A DNA stretch of 64,000 nucleotides from Chitinophagaceae bacterium (GCA_025934485.1 JAICXX010000002.1:1-64000), one strand, 5' to 3'. Positions 16,759 through 27,433 are shown, counted from the stretch's first letter. Translations and numbers: made by a program. Notes: a model not told the origin generated them from the sequence alone.

Positions 16759-17655
16759 TTGAAAGAATTCATAGGAGAGGAAGAATGGGAGGAATTTCAA
16801 CCCCCTCATAGTTTATCGCCGGAACTATCGGAAAAGCTATGGGATGGTATAAGGAAAAATACTGCATCTGCTGCCATGTCGTTTTCCTATTTCCGCTGGG
16901 TGGCAGTAGCGGCTTCCGTTCTATTGGTTGCCGGCCTGTCCTGGCAGTATATCTTTAAAAATCACGAGACGACTATCGCCAGTGCATCAGCTGTCGCGGT
17001 AACAAAGAACATTGTCAATACTACTCCTCAAAAAAAGGCACTCACGCTAAGCGACGGTTCCACGGTGGATCTGTTGCCCAGCAGCACGCTTTCCTACCGG
17101 GAAGACTTCAACACTCTGAAAAGAGATGTAGCCTTAAAAGGAGAAGCAACATTCGACATCGCCAGGGACGTCTCCAAACCCTTTTCGGTGTATTGCAATT
17201 CCGTTCTGATCACTGTTCTAGGTACGCGATTTACGGTGAATTCTTACGATTCGAACACGGTTACGAAGGTAGTATTGCATGAAGGAAAGATAATGGCAAA
17301 GATCTTCGATCCTTCTTCCCGGGACAATAAAAACGAATATTACCTTATTCCGGGCGATGTCTTTATCTATAAAAGATCGGCCCGTATCCTGCATCTTGAA
17401 AAAGACAAAGATGGCTGCTATGTATTCGACAACTACCCGCTCGATGTGGTATTCGACCAGTTGCAGATTATCTATAACACAAAAATTGTATATAACAGAA
17501 CGGAGCTAGGCAACCGCACTTTTATTGGAAAAATAGACAAAAAAGATCCACTTTTTCCTATTCTCCAAAGCATTGTGCTCCTGAATAACTTCGATTTGCA
17601 TAAACAAGCCGATAGCTTCATTGTAAGCGCCGCACATTCCACCGGCCGAAATTAA
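16759..17655 (+). CDS. FecR-family anti-sigma factor (DUF4974)
   Basis: 298 residues starting at TTG, 23 bases after the sigma gene stop. A short cytoplasmic N-terminal part is followed by one membrane helix (VAVAASVLLVAGLSWQYIF, about 50-70) and the periplasmic FecR domain (LTLSDGSTVDLLPSSTLSY, GEATFDIARD, LGTRFTVNSY) and a C-terminal DUF4974/STN-like domain. It likely holds the sigma factor until the partner receptor signals. Confidence 0.9.
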   Translation: MKEFIGEEEWEEFQPPHSLSPELSEKLWDGIRKNTASAAMSFSYFRWVAVAASVLLVAGLSWQYIFKNHETTIASASAVAVTKNIVNTTPQKKALTLSDGSTVDLLPSSTLSYREDFNTLKRDVALKGEATFDIARDVSKPFSVYCNSVLITVLGTRFTVNSYDSNTVTKVVLHEGKIMAKIFDPSSRDNKNEYYLIPGDVFIYKRSARILHLEKDKDGCYVFDNYPLDVVFDQLQIIYNTKIVYNRTELGNRTFIGKIDKKDPLFPILQSIVLLNNFDLHKQADSFIVSAAHSTGRN

Positions 17656-17714
17656 TTTAATATTACCAGTAAGGGTAGCCTTCAGGTCATGCGTATAATA
17701 AAGAAAAAAAATTC

Positions 17715-20429
17715 ATGCGCATTCCGTTTATTCTATTATTGGCCCTCTGCCTTCATATTCAGTTGATTGCCAGTGCGCAAAGTGCCAATGAAGTAAAGGG
17801 ACAGGTAAATGACGAGAGCGGGCAGCCCGTTGCCTACGCCTCCGTGGTGGCAAGAAACCATAGTACCGGCACCGCTACTGCGACACAAACCGATTCTTTG
17901 GGCATCTTCACTTATCACAATTTGCCGGCGGGAGGTCCTTATTCCTTTGTTGTTTCCCATGTGGGTTTTCAAACGCAAACCCTATCCGGATACGACATAA
18001 AGGCCGATGCCAACGTATCCCTGCTGGTCAAATTAAAAGCGGTAGAGAATGGTTTGAATGAGATCATCGTTACCGGGCGTGCGGGTGCGTTGAATCAAAC
18101 CAAACTGCAAACGAGCTATTCCGTTACAAGCATCGGTTATAATGCGCTTAGCCTGCAAGGCCCCACGAGTGTTACCGAGACCTTGAAATCGGTGCCCGGT
18201 TTTTGGGTGGAGGCGTCTGGCGGTGAGGCGAGTGGCAATGTGAGAGCAAGAGGTGTTCCTGTGGATGGGTTTGGTTCGATCCAGTTAATGGAAGACGGAA
18301 TTCCTGTACAACACGACCCGGCCTTAGGTTATCTGAATGCGGACCAGGCCTTTCGTTTTGATGAGACCATTCAGTCTATCGAAGTCGTTCGCGGCGGTCC
18401 TTCTTCCGTATTCTATTCAAACGCGCCCGCAGGTGCCGTAAACTATATCCCCCGTGCCGTTGGCGATAAAACCGAAGGGATCATTAAGCTGGGTTTGGGC
18501 GATAACAATTTCAACAGAGAAGATTTTTGGATCGGCGCTCCCATCGGTGATGGCTGGAAATTTGCTACCGGCGGGTTCTATCGCACCGGGAATGGTGCGC
18601 GTAATCCCGGTTATACCGGCAATCGCGGCGGACAGATCAGGGCTTCCATCGGCAAGACCTGGGAGAAGACATCGCTGAATATCGACTTCAAGCAGTTGAA
18701 TGACGATGTGGTGTTCTATACCGATATGCCGATGACCTACAATAACAAGGGCAAGATAGTGCCTGCACCGGGTTTTAATGGCAACTACGGGGCAATTGCC
18801 GGCGGCGAAACGGAAAGAATGAATATGCTCCAGGGCGACAGCAGTCTCTATCATTTTGACAATACGCTGGGGACGTCGGTAAACAGAAGCCAGGTAACCG
18901 TCAAATTCCAGGCAGAACTCTCCAACGACTGGATACTGAAGAATTCACTTCGTTACTCGAACATGCAAACCCAACGCAACGGGGTATATGCGCTTAATGT
19001 ATTAAGCGCCGATTCGTTTTATAAGGTCCAGTCGCCAAGCTTGCTGCCACAGGCGCCCGGCGCAACGCAATTAGGTTTCCAGTATGCAACTACAGGTTCT
19101 GCATTCAACAACGCCAATCAAAACGGCAATGGTCTTGTTATTCAAGGCGGTTTAAGAGGGATTACGATGCCGCAGACGGAAGTCGACAACGATCTGCATC
19201 TTTCGCATGTGTTTTATACGGGTTCGCAAAGACACGATTTTAACCTGGGCTACTACTACGCACATTTCAATCAAAACTTCAGCAGATATTCCTCAGACGT
19301 ATATCTGGACGTTCAAAATAATTCAAGACTGTTGAATATTGTGGCCCTGGATGGTGGCGGAAATGTAGTAAAGAACTTTTCCAATAACGGAGTATCCCGT
19401 TATGGATACGAGTGGGCGGATGCCAATGGTGAACAGACAACCAATGCGCTTTATGTTAGCGATGAGTGGCAGATCACTCCTGCCTTCCGGCTCGATGGTG
19501 GGGCGCGTTGGGAATATACGGAAACGGATGGCGTTGTAGAACAATCGAAAACGGTAAACCTGGGTAGTTACGCGACATCCCAGATATCAACCGGAAACGG
19601 GACATGGCTTGGCTATAACCATCATTTCGATTACACTACCTGGACAGTGGGCGCAGACTATCAACTTTCGGGCAATATGGGTCTTTTCGGCCGGTATACC
19701 TCTGCAGCACGTATCCCGGGATTCGGCACCTATTATACCAATGTCAATTCGACGGCGACTACTCAAACAATGCAGCTCGGCGAAGTCGGTTTCAAATATG
19801 CCCGCAGGCTGTTCTCTTTTTATGGAACGGGATTCTTTACAAGGTATAATAACGTAGGCTTTACCAATGAAGTTAGTACCATAAACGGCACCTTCACTTC
19901 GGTAAATGCATTTGCCAATACGAATACCTTTGGTCTTGAACTGGAGGGCAGCATATTCCCGGTACAATGGTTCGATCTTTCTGCGACTGCCACATTGCAG
20001 CACGGAGAATACGAAGGGCTTAAGGCAGAGGCTGTTTCGGGAGGTATTTTAACCCAAGCCTACAATTACAACGGGCATCGGCTTATCAGGGTGCCTCAGG
20101 TCTCCGTCCGGGCCGTTCCCGGATTCAATCTTTTTGGCAACCGGCTTCGCCTGCAATCGGCGATCGAATACGAAGGAAAGCGCTATACGGACGTTGCCAA
20201 CTCGCAGATCCTTCCAGCCTATACGAAAGTCGACCTGGATGCTTCGGTAAAGCTAACCAGGGAGATCACCGTTTTTGGAGTCGTTGACAATCTTACCAAT
20301 TCCCTGGGGCTTACAGAAGGTAACCCACGTGCGGGTGAGATCCAGAGTAACGAGGCAAATCAATATATCTTCTTAGCGCGTCCGCTGCTCGGAAGGAGCT
20401 TTAAAGTCTCCATTCGATATAAATTTTAA
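17715..20429 (+). CDS. TonB-dependent receptor with N-terminal CarboxypepD-like domain
   Basis: 904 residues: signal peptide (1-21), a carboxypeptidase-regulatory-like beta-sandwich (about 28-112, GQVNDESGQPVAYASVV), a plug (VTETLKSVPGF, RARGVPVDGFGSIQLMEDG, IEVVRGGPSSVFY) and a 22-strand barrel ending in the aromatic SIRYKF. FecA-like receptors take up siderophores or metal complexes; the ligand is not readable. It follows fecR by 59 bases, so it is probably the signalling receptor of this set. Confidence 0.93.
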   Translation: MRIPFILLLALCLHIQLIASAQSANEVKGQVNDESGQPVAYASVVARNHSTGTATATQTDSLGIFTYHNLPAGGPYSFVVSHVGFQTQTLSGYDIKADANVSLLVKLKAVENGLNEIIVTGRAGALNQTKLQTSYSVTSIGYNALSLQGPTSVTETLKSVPGFWVEASGGEASGNVRARGVPVDGFGSIQLMEDGIPVQHDPALGYLNADQAFRFDETIQSIEVVRGGPSSVFYSNAPAGAVNYIPRAVGDKTEGIIKLGLGDNNFNREDFWIGAPIGDGWKFATGGFYRTGNGARNPGYTGNRGGQIRASIGKTWEKTSLNIDFKQLNDDVVFYTDMPMTYNNKGKIVPAPGFNGNYGAIAGGETERMNMLQGDSSLYHFDNTLGTSVNRSQVTVKFQAELSNDWILKNSLRYSNMQTQRNGVYALNVLSADSFYKVQSPSLLPQAPGATQLGFQYATTGSAFNNANQNGNGLVIQGGLRGITMPQTEVDNDLHLSHVFYTGSQRHDFNLGYYYAHFNQNFSRYSSDVYLDVQNNSRLLNIVALDGGGNVVKNFSNNGVSRYGYEWADANGEQTTNALYVSDEWQITPAFRLDGGARWEYTETDGVVEQSKTVNLGSYATSQISTGNGTWLGYNHHFDYTTWTVGADYQLSGNMGLFGRYTSAARIPGFGTYYTNVNSTATTQTMQLGEVGFKYARRLFSFYGTGFFTRYNNVGFTNEVSTINGTFTSVNAFANTNTFGLELEGSIFPVQWFDLSATATLQHGEYEGLKAEAVSGGILTQAYNYNGHRLIRVPQVSVRAVPGFNLFGNRLRLQSAIEYEGKRYTDVANSQILPAYTKVDLDASVKLTREITVFGVVDNLTNSLGLTEGNPRAGEIQSNEANQYIFLARPLLGRSFKVSIRYKF

Positions 20430-20448
20430 TGGCCTGTATGGTGGGGCA

Positions 20449-22833
20449 TTATTCATTACGTAAGGACCGCACCGGGTTCATCAATGCGGATTTTACCGAC
20501 TGGAATCCCACCGTGAGGGCCGTAATGACAAGCGCAGCTACGGCAGCCAGCACAAATACGAGGGGGTCGATGGTGATCCGGTAATCATAGCCCGCCAGCC
20601 ATTGATGCAGAAAATAATACGCCACCGGCGTTGCGATCAAACAACTGATGGCTACCAATGCGATAAAGTCACCCGATAGTAAAAACAGCACCTGGCTTAC
20701 TGTAGCGCCCAGCACCTTGCGGATGCCGATCTCCCTGGTGCGCTGTTCGGCCATATAGGCCGTGAGTCCAAAAAGTCCGAGACAGGAGATAAAGATCGCC
20801 AGCGCCGCGAAGATCCCCGCCAGGCGCCCGATGAGCATTTCCGTGGCGAATTTGGCGGCATAGTTTTGATCGACGAAAGAATAGTCGAAGGGGAAGCCCG
20901 GGTTATATTTCTCATAAATGGTCTTGATCTTCGCCAATGCCGCGGATGTGGACACCGTGGGACTCAGCCGCATACTGAGCCTCCAGGCCCAGCCCGGTTG
21001 AAAGATAAAGGCGGCAGGCAGTGTTGCGGCAAAGGGATTTGCCGTCAGGGCATCTTTTACTACACCGATGATCCGCAGCCGGTGGGTGGCATTGATAAAC
21101 GACATTTCCAGATATTGGTTAAGGGGTTGCTTCAATCGCATCCGTCGGGCAGCCGTTTCGTTGATGATGATGCAGGACGAATCCGCTCCGTCATTCCCGG
21201 TAAAATTATCCCCTGCAACAAAGCCGATGCCGAGGGTGCGGAAATAGTCGGGATCGCCAACGGCATTCACCGCAATAGCCAAAGGTTCGTTCGGCATTTT
21301 TCCCGGCCAATTGTCGATCGTGTTGCGCGAATCTAAATCCGTTTGCGGTACCGCCGACTTCGTCATGTTGCTCACTGCCCCCGATGCCAGCATCGCCTGT
21401 TTGAATGCCGCATACCCATCCGTATAGACTCTCGATACGATCAGCCGTTTCGGGTCATAACCCTTCGGCCGGTCTTTGGCATATTGTATCTGCTGGTAGA
21501 TGATAATGGTGCTGACGATAAGGGCGATACTGCAGGTGAACTGTAACACGACGAGCACCTTCCTTGCCAGAGATGCTGCCGGCCCGATGTTCGTCGCCCG
21601 CTTGAGGACCTTCACAGGCTGAAAGGAAGAAAGGAAAAAGGCGGGCCGGCTTCCCGCGAGCAGTCCCGTGAGCAATACAAACGAGGCCATCGTCAGCCAG
21701 AACAACCCGTTTCCGTAGGGCATCCGGACGGCGTCACCGGTAAGCGCGTTGAAAGCAGGCAGCACCGCCTGCACCAGGACAAGCGATAGCAAAAATGCCA
21801 GCGCCGTCATGAGCAGTGACTCCAGCAGGAACTGCAAAATCAGGTGATTGCGCAGCGATCCCATCACTTTTCTCACGCCTACCTCCCTTGCCCGTTTTTC
21901 GCTTCGGGCCGTAGAGAGGTTCATAAAATTGATGCAGGCGATCAGCAACACCAATATCCCAACTATGCTGAACATGCGAACATAATCGATCAATCCCCCT
22001 TGCGGCCGGCCATCCCTGAAGGTCGAATACAGATGCCAGTCCTTTAACGGGAAGAACATCGGCTCGCGGTGAAAGGTCGCGTAAGACTGCGGTGCATACT
22101 GACGCACCAGCTGCGTGGCCTTGCCCTGCGCGCTGGCGGCATCGGCGCCCGGCCGCAACGAAACATACATCTGGTAATAAGCATAGTTCCAGTTAGTCAT
22201 TGCCGCCTTTATCCAGTCATTCTTAGCGAAGTCGCTAAATGGGATGAGGAAACCGAACTGGAAACTGCTGTTGCGCGGCAGGTCCCGTACCACGGCTGTT
22301 ACCTTCAGCGGGTTACCGACCCCGAATTCGACAGTTTTGTTCAGGGCATCCGTTGTTCCGAACAGGCTCTTTGCCATCGCCTGTGTGATCACGATCGAAG
22401 GGGTTTGACCCTGCAACGCCGTGGTAGCGTCACCCGCCACCAGCGGAAATGGGAAAACCTGCAGAAAGTCCTCGCCGGCATAAACCGCATCGCCGTAGAT
22501 ATGCTTGTCTTTTACGGTAAAAACGGCACGACCGATATCGAAGGCCGGCGCCACATGGGCTACTTCGGGAATATCCTTTTTGATGGCGTCGGCAAGCGGA
22601 AGACACACTTCGGCCTGGTTGCGGATCACACCGTTGTCGTTGTAGTTGAAGCGCACCTGGAAAGCCTGCCCGTAGTCGGGAATAAAATGGTCATAGGAAA
22701 GCTGCCAGGTTACCCAAAGGCCGATCAGCAAGGCAACGGCCATACCGATCGCGAGGCCCGATAAATTCAGAATGCTGTATAGTTTGCCGCGGACAATGTT
22801 GCGCCAGGCGGTTTTGAGAAAGATGCTAAGCAT
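20449..22833 (-). CDS. MacB/FtsX-type ABC transporter permease
   Basis: 794 residues with the two-module layout typical of Bacteroidota: an N-terminal membrane helix (LSGLAIGMAVALLIGLWV), a periplasmic MacB_PCD domain, an FtsX block (KRAREVGVRKVMGSLRNHLILQFLLESL), a second periplasmic domain and a second FtsX block (EQRTREIGIRKVLGATVSQVLFLLSGDF). It lacks an ATPase domain and no ATPase gene lies nearby, so it must work with a distant partner. Efflux or lipoprotein/peptide export is likely. It converges with the TonB receptor gene. Confidence 0.92.
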   Translation of the reverse strand: MLSIFLKTAWRNIVRGKLYSILNLSGLAIGMAVALLIGLWVTWQLSYDHFIPDYGQAFQVRFNYNDNGVIRNQAEVCLPLADAIKKDIPEVAHVAPAFDIGRAVFTVKDKHIYGDAVYAGEDFLQVFPFPLVAGDATTALQGQTPSIVITQAMAKSLFGTTDALNKTVEFGVGNPLKVTAVVRDLPRNSSFQFGFLIPFSDFAKNDWIKAAMTNWNYAYYQMYVSLRPGADAASAQGKATQLVRQYAPQSYATFHREPMFFPLKDWHLYSTFRDGRPQGGLIDYVRMFSIVGILVLLIACINFMNLSTARSEKRAREVGVRKVMGSLRNHLILQFLLESLLMTALAFLLSLVLVQAVLPAFNALTGDAVRMPYGNGLFWLTMASFVLLTGLLAGSRPAFFLSSFQPVKVLKRATNIGPAASLARKVLVVLQFTCSIALIVSTIIIYQQIQYAKDRPKGYDPKRLIVSRVYTDGYAAFKQAMLASGAVSNMTKSAVPQTDLDSRNTIDNWPGKMPNEPLAIAVNAVGDPDYFRTLGIGFVAGDNFTGNDGADSSCIIINETAARRMRLKQPLNQYLEMSFINATHRLRIIGVVKDALTANPFAATLPAAFIFQPGWAWRLSMRLSPTVSTSAALAKIKTIYEKYNPGFPFDYSFVDQNYAAKFATEMLIGRLAGIFAALAIFISCLGLFGLTAYMAEQRTREIGIRKVLGATVSQVLFLLSGDFIALVAISCLIATPVAYYFLHQWLAGYDYRITIDPLVFVLAAVAALVITALTVGFQSVKSALMNPVRSLRNE

Positions 22834-22958
22834 ACTCTGCGGCTACCAAAAAGATGCCGGTTGCTAAAGAAATTACAAATCAGGGGGTTATGGGCTTTCG
22901 GGTGGGGTGGAGTGTACGCTATCGATACAGGGGATGTACGTGATTATCCTTGCCCTTT

Positions 22959-24917
22959 TTATCTCCTCGCTCGAATAAAAGACTTTGCCATTCTCCCGCC
23001 CCTCGTATCAAGCACAAGAAAATAAGTCCCCGCCGCCAGTTCACTTACCGGCAAAGTCATTGTCGTCACACCCGCATGCAATGCAACCCCATAATTACGC
23101 AGTAATTGCCCCTGTGCAGAAAAGAGCTGTAGGCTTGCCTGTTCTTCGCCGACGCAAAAAAACCTCGTGGTCAGCTCATCAACCACCGGATTGGGCTGAA
23201 GTGTCAGCCATTGAACCGAATCGCTCATAGGCCGGCTGATCGCAATGATAGAAGAATATTCTGTGCCGCCCTGCGCGTCAACCCAGACAAGACGATAAAG
23301 CACCGTCCCCGGTAATTCGGTTAGATCGGAATATCGATATGTCAAAGAATCACCCGAGGCAGCCACCGTCGCGACCGATGTAAAATGGGCCTGATCAACC
23401 GATCGTTCAATCGTAAAGGAGGTGATGGGGTCGGCCGTCGAATTTAGACCCCACGTAAGCAAGGCTCCCACACCTTCCTCGCGACCGGTAAAATAGTTCA
23501 GGGGAGAAAGAGCCAGGACTACACAGGTATTCGCTGTCGATTGCGGGGCAACATAAGAAGTAAGATCAACGCCGGCGCTGCCAGCCGTCGCGCCATTGCC
23601 GAGACCCGTGCATGACGCTAAGCTATTCCCCGAACTCACGACACCGTTAGTACCGCCTGTCGTTGAAGCGACGACGGCCGAGGGAAAACCGGACCCCGCG
23701 GCCCACACTACGCCTCCGGCGCCACCGCCGCCCGGACCGGTACAGTCGGGAACCAGGTTGCTGGAGTTGGAACCGTTTCCCCCCATCGCTTGTGCGACGA
23801 TGCTGCCTGTGATCGATGTAGCATTGAGAATGATCGTTCCACCGGCGCCGCCACCGCCGCCTCCATCCCCTTCGGCCTGTGTAGGATCGGTATTCGTAGG
23901 GTTCAACGGGGCCAGACCGGAGGCCAGCAGTCGTCCGCCTCCACCTGCGATAGTAGGCGCATCCAGGATGATGATACCGCCGCCATTGCCGCCTGGCAGT
24001 CCTACGCCATTATTCTCATGTCCGCTGCCGCCGCCACCGCCCAAGAAGATTCGATTGTTACCCACACTATAGCCAAAAGATGACAGGCCGGCGCCCCCGA
24101 TACCAGGGTACTGACCATGGCATTTAAAAAAACTCTCTCCGGCTCGCTGTCCGCCGGCGCCGCCCGTACCATAGTTACCACCGCCGGCGCCGCCGGTATT
24201 GGTGTTGTTGCCACCACCGCCGCCATTGGCCAGCTTGCCCATCCCACATTCTTCGTTAAGGATGTAAGGCGTGATGCCCTCACCTTTCATACCGCCGGTA
24301 TAATCGCCATTGCCTGCCGACGGGAGATAATAATTATCGACTGTGGTAGCCCAATCACAACCGAAAGGCGGGACGGGGTAGTTGATCAACACGCCACCGA
24401 TAAGGCCCTGACCGCTGACATCGATATCTGCATTCAGAAAAATAGTGTTCGACGCACTTATCGCCACGATCCCTCCTTTACCCGTCGTCGGGTCCCAGGC
24501 GCTGGCCGTTACAGCACCCGAGACGATCACAGATCCATAGGACGGAACCGAAACAAGCTGAACATTGCCCGTGGGATCATATGCCTTCAGCAAATTCGCT
24601 TGAAGGGTAACGGCGTTGCCGTTGATCGTGCAGATAGTACCGAATTCATAATTGCCCGCGTCGCCGATGCCCGAGATATCGCCGTAAGTCGAAGCATTCG
24701 CGCTGTTGATGGCAGCCCCTTTCATCTGGATAAGGAGCACCCGCTCGCCCGGATACAGGCCGGCGGCATCGTCGACAGTCACTGAATTAATTGCTGAATT
24801 GATGGCCGTTACCTGGTAATAGGCATTGACGATACCAGATATATTCTGCGCGTTGACCTGAAGACAACTATAGAATAGAACGGCCAGGAACAACTTTATG
24901 GTCGAGCGGTTTTTCAA
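22959..24917 (-). CDS. Glycine-rich secreted protein with type IX sorting domain
   Basis: 652 residues. A signal peptide (FLAVLFYSCLQVNAQ) leads into a beta-rich region; residues about 225-405 are loaded with Gly-rich runs (GGGGGNNTNTGG, GGGGGSGHENN, GGGGGGAGG), a Gly-stacked surface typical of adhesive proteins. A fibronectin-like part (ITSFTIERSVDQAHFTSVATV) is followed by the C-terminal sorting domain (LQPNPVVDELTTRF, AAGTYFLVLDTRGG, ending KSFIRARR). It is exported by the type IX system and probably anchored at the surface; the ligand is unknown. Confidence 0.88.
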   Translation of the reverse strand: MKNRSTIKLFLAVLFYSCLQVNAQNISGIVNAYYQVTAINSAINSVTVDDAAGLYPGERVLLIQMKGAAINSANASTYGDISGIGDAGNYEFGTICTINGNAVTLQANLLKAYDPTGNVQLVSVPSYGSVIVSGAVTASAWDPTTGKGGIVAISASNTIFLNADIDVSGQGLIGGVLINYPVPPFGCDWATTVDNYYLPSAGNGDYTGGMKGEGITPYILNEECGMGKLANGGGGGNNTNTGGAGGGNYGTGGAGGQRAGESFFKCHGQYPGIGGAGLSSFGYSVGNNRIFLGGGGGSGHENNGVGLPGGNGGGIIILDAPTIAGGGGRLLASGLAPLNPTNTDPTQAEGDGGGGGGAGGTIILNATSITGSIVAQAMGGNGSNSSNLVPDCTGPGGGGAGGVVWAAGSGFPSAVVASTTGGTNGVVSSGNSLASCTGLGNGATAGSAGVDLTSYVAPQSTANTCVVLALSPLNYFTGREEGVGALLTWGLNSTADPITSFTIERSVDQAHFTSVATVAASGDSLTYRYSDLTELPGTVLYRLVWVDAQGGTEYSSIIAISRPMSDSVQWLTLQPNPVVDELTTRFFCVGEEQASLQLFSAQGQLLRNYGVALHAGVTTMTLPVSELAAGTYFLVLDTRGGRMAKSFIRARR

Positions 24918-25009
24918 TCATATTAGGATTATTCGTAAGATACTCTTTTCTTACGAAAGCTGCAAATGGCGCGGGAATTGTTTTATGGTTAGCCTATTTT
25001 TAGCTTGCT

Positions 25010-25840
25010 CTAACGGGCCTGCCTGAGGGCGTCGGCAAATGCCTGGGGTAAAGGGCTGCTTTCGATGGCTTTGGCGGCTTTCTCTACATCGTATTCAAAA
25101 CGGATAAATTCTACTTGAATGCTGTCTTTGTCGCTGGTGCTGCTGTGGTCATCGATACGCAGAAGGACATAACAGCCGCGGGGGTCGCCGTCTTTGGGCT
25201 TGCCGACGGAGCCGATGTTGATAGCATGGCGGTAGCCGGACGCGTGCCCAGGCCGGAGGGGCGCGGACGGTCCGGCGGATGGCTCGTCCGCAACGGATGG
25301 CACGCCCGCAAAGGAGGGCAGGATGCGGTGGTACGGCTTATGGGTGTGGCCGAAGCACATTATATCGGCATCGGCATCCTGCATGATTCGCAGGAGGCTT
25401 TTTTCCTCCCGGTCTTCAAACAGATATTCGTTTACGCGGCGGGGACTGCCGTGAACCAGCAGCAGGTTGAGCTTGTCCTGGTTTAGCTGGAACTCGACGC
25501 GAATATGGGCCGGGAGGGCTCGCAGGTAGGCACGCTCTTTTTCCCCGACGACCTGGTTAGTATAGGATATGGATACCGCGCCGTTGGCTTTTTCCTCATC
25601 GGTCTTATAGGCGCAGCCGCAGTCGTCGCTGGTACGGCCGACGCCGTAGTCATAATTGCCAGCGATGGTGGGAATGCCCCGGCTACGAATCTCGTTAATG
25701 ATTTCATTAGGCCATATGTTATACCCTACCAGGTCGCCTAAACAGTAAATGGCGTCGGGTTTTTGTTGCTCGATGCTGGCAAAAAAGGCTTCGAGCGCTG
25801 GTAGGTTGGCGTGTATGTCAGAGAACAGGGCGATTTTCAT
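25010..25840 (-). CDS. Calcineurin-like metallophosphoesterase (YfcE/MJ0936-like)
   Basis: 276 residues with all metal-binding motifs: FSDIHANL (N-terminus), GDLVGY, GNYDYG (the usual GNHD variant of this subgroup), VHGSP and GHTHKP. A Pro/Ser-rich insertion precedes the NIGSVGKP motif. It overlaps the aquaporin stop by 23 bases, so it is the last gene of the arsenic operon by position. Whether it acts on arsenicals or merely rides along is unknown. Confidence 0.88.
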   Translation of the reverse strand: MKIALFSDIHANLPALEAFFASIEQQKPDAIYCLGDLVGYNIWPNEIINEIRSRGIPTIAGNYDYGVGRTSDDCGCAYKTDEEKANGAVSISYTNQVVGEKERAYLRALPAHIRVEFQLNQDKLNLLLVHGSPRRVNEYLFEDREEKSLLRIMQDADADIMCFGHTHKPYHRILPSFAGVPSVADEPSAGPSAPLRPGHASGYRHAINIGSVGKPKDGDPRGCYVLLRIDDHSSTSDKDSIQVEFIRFEYDVEKAAKAIESSPLPQAFADALRQAR

Positions 25841-26498
25841 TTTTTGTATTTAGATAGTTCGAGGTAGGGATGGCGAGGGCGGCACCCGCTACGGGCGCTG
25901 TCAGGTAGACCCATAGGTTTTGGGTTTCTCCTGATACAAGGGCGGGTGCCAGGGACCGGGCCGGATTCATAGAAGCGCCGCAGATGGGGCCTGCAAACAT
26001 AGCTTCCAGCAGGATAACCCCGCCGACGGCGATGCCGGCAAATAATCCTTGTTCTTTCGACCCCGTGGAGACCCCCATGATGACGAGCATAAGGATAAAG
26101 GTTAAGATCAGTTCCAGTACAAAGGATTGCCAGGCGCTCCCCGCGGGGACGGTGGCACCAAGCAGCCGGTTGGCCGGGAACAGAACACGAAGGAGGCAAC
26201 TGGCAAGTAGCGCCCCGGCCATCTGACCAGGGACATAAAAGCACAGGGTCCGAAAGGGCAGTCTGCCAGCCAGAGTGAAGGCGATGCTAACGGCGGGATT
26301 TAGGTGCGCACCTGATATTTCTCCCAATCCATAGATCATGGCCATGACGATAAGACCAAAGGTAACGGCGACGCCTGCATGTGATACCGCGCCGCCGGTT
26401 TCCTTGTCGATAACGATGGCTCCGGTGCCACAGAAGACCAGGGCAAAGGTGCCGATAATTTCAGCTACGGATCGTTGTACCATATTGGGCTCGTTCAT
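25818..26498 (-). CDS. Aquaporin / MIP channel in the arsenic operon (AqpS-like position)
   Basis: About 226 residues with six membrane segments and both pore motifs, GAHLNPAVS and GASMNPARS. The start at 26498 (MNEPNMVQ) lies just past the arsM stop; the longer frame to 26570 reads through arsM and gives a Lys-rich artefact. In other bacteria MIP channels in ars operons (AqpS) conduct arsenite or methylated arsenicals, so this placement between arsM and the phosphoesterase suggests such a role. Confidence 0.85.
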   Translation of the reverse strand: MNEPNMVQRSVAEIIGTFALVFCGTGAIVIDKETGGAVSHAGVAVTFGLIVMAMIYGLGEISGAHLNPAVSIAFTLAGRLPFRTLCFYVPGQMAGALLASCLLRVLFPANRLLGATVPAGSAWQSFVLELILTFILMLVIMGVSTGSKEQGLFAGIAVGGVILLEAMFAGPICGASMNPARSLAPALVSGETQNLWVYLTAPVAGAALAIPTSNYLNTKNENRPVL

Positions 26499-26508
26499 CG
26501 GCTGGTAA

Positions 26509-27360
26509 TTATTGACAGCAGTCTGGACCGCAACAGGTTTTTGCTTCTTTTTCTTTGGGTTTTTCCGCATAGACGGTGATGCTGTAGATCCCGGTGCCGG
26601 AGTTCTTGAAGGCGGTGATCTCGTCGGCGGTGAGATACTGACAAAGTATGTCGTCCGGGACGGTGATGGATTTTTCCTTCTGTAGGGTAATAGTCTGGAA
26701 TCCGGTGGCGTCGATCAATCCCAGGTATTCGTCCTTCTGAATGGCACCGGCTACGCAGCCGGCATACATTTCGGCTGCTTCGCGGATCCTGGCGGGTAGC
26801 TCGCCGGCGAGAACTATATCGGAAATGCTAAAATGTCCACCGGGTTTCAGGACGCGGTAGATTTCCCGGAAAACGCCCATTTTGTTCGGGACCAGGTTCA
26901 GCACGCAATTGGAGACGATGACGTCAGCGACATTCGCGGTGACGGGCATTTTCTCAATATCTCCCTGGCGGAACTCGACGTTGTTGTAGCCGAGCTTATC
27001 GACATTGGCGCGTGCCTTTTCGATCATGGCCGGGGTGAAGTCGATGCCTATGATGCGGCCGGTCTCACCAGTCTCTTTGCGGGCGATAAAGCAGTCGTTG
27101 CCTGCGCCGGACCCAAGGTCGATGACAGTATCGCCGGGTTTGATCTGCGCAAATTGGGTGGGTAACCCGCAACCCAAGCCCAGATCGGCATCGGGATTGT
27201 AGCCTTCGAGTGTGGTGTAGTCGTCGGTCATGATGTTGGCCGTTTCGATAGAACAGCAGCCGGAGCCGCAGCAGGACGCGGCGTTGTCTTCCTTGTTTTG
27301 GAGGGCGATGGCGCTGTATTTCTCGCGTACCATTTCCTTTATTTGTTCGGTGGTTTCCAT
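26509..27360 (-). CDS. arsM: Arsenite methyltransferase
   Basis: 283 residues. The SAM-binding motif is VIDLGSGAGNDCFIARK. The arsenite-binding cysteines of the family are visible in LGLGCGLP, SNCVLNLVP and YAGCVAGAI. CCGSGCC near the N-terminus and CCGPDCCQ at the C-terminus are extra cysteine clusters that may bind arsenic or metals. It converts As(III) to methylated species. It sits behind arsR and ahead of the aquaporin, with an ArsR-like box upstream. Confidence 0.93.
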   Translation of the reverse strand: METTEQIKEMVREKYSAIALQNKEDNAASCCGSGCCSIETANIMTDDYTTLEGYNPDADLGLGCGLPTQFAQIKPGDTVIDLGSGAGNDCFIARKETGETGRIIGIDFTPAMIEKARANVDKLGYNNVEFRQGDIEKMPVTANVADVIVSNCVLNLVPNKMGVFREIYRVLKPGGHFSISDIVLAGELPARIREAAEMYAGCVAGAIQKDEYLGLIDATGFQTITLQKEKSITVPDDILCQYLTADEITAFKNSGTGIYSITVYAEKPKEKEAKTCCGPDCCQ

Positions 27361-27433
27361 GATGTATAGTTTAAATTAATTGATCGTGTTAGTGGGCTGT
27401 TTCGGCCGCGGGTGGTTGTGGGCTTATTTTAAT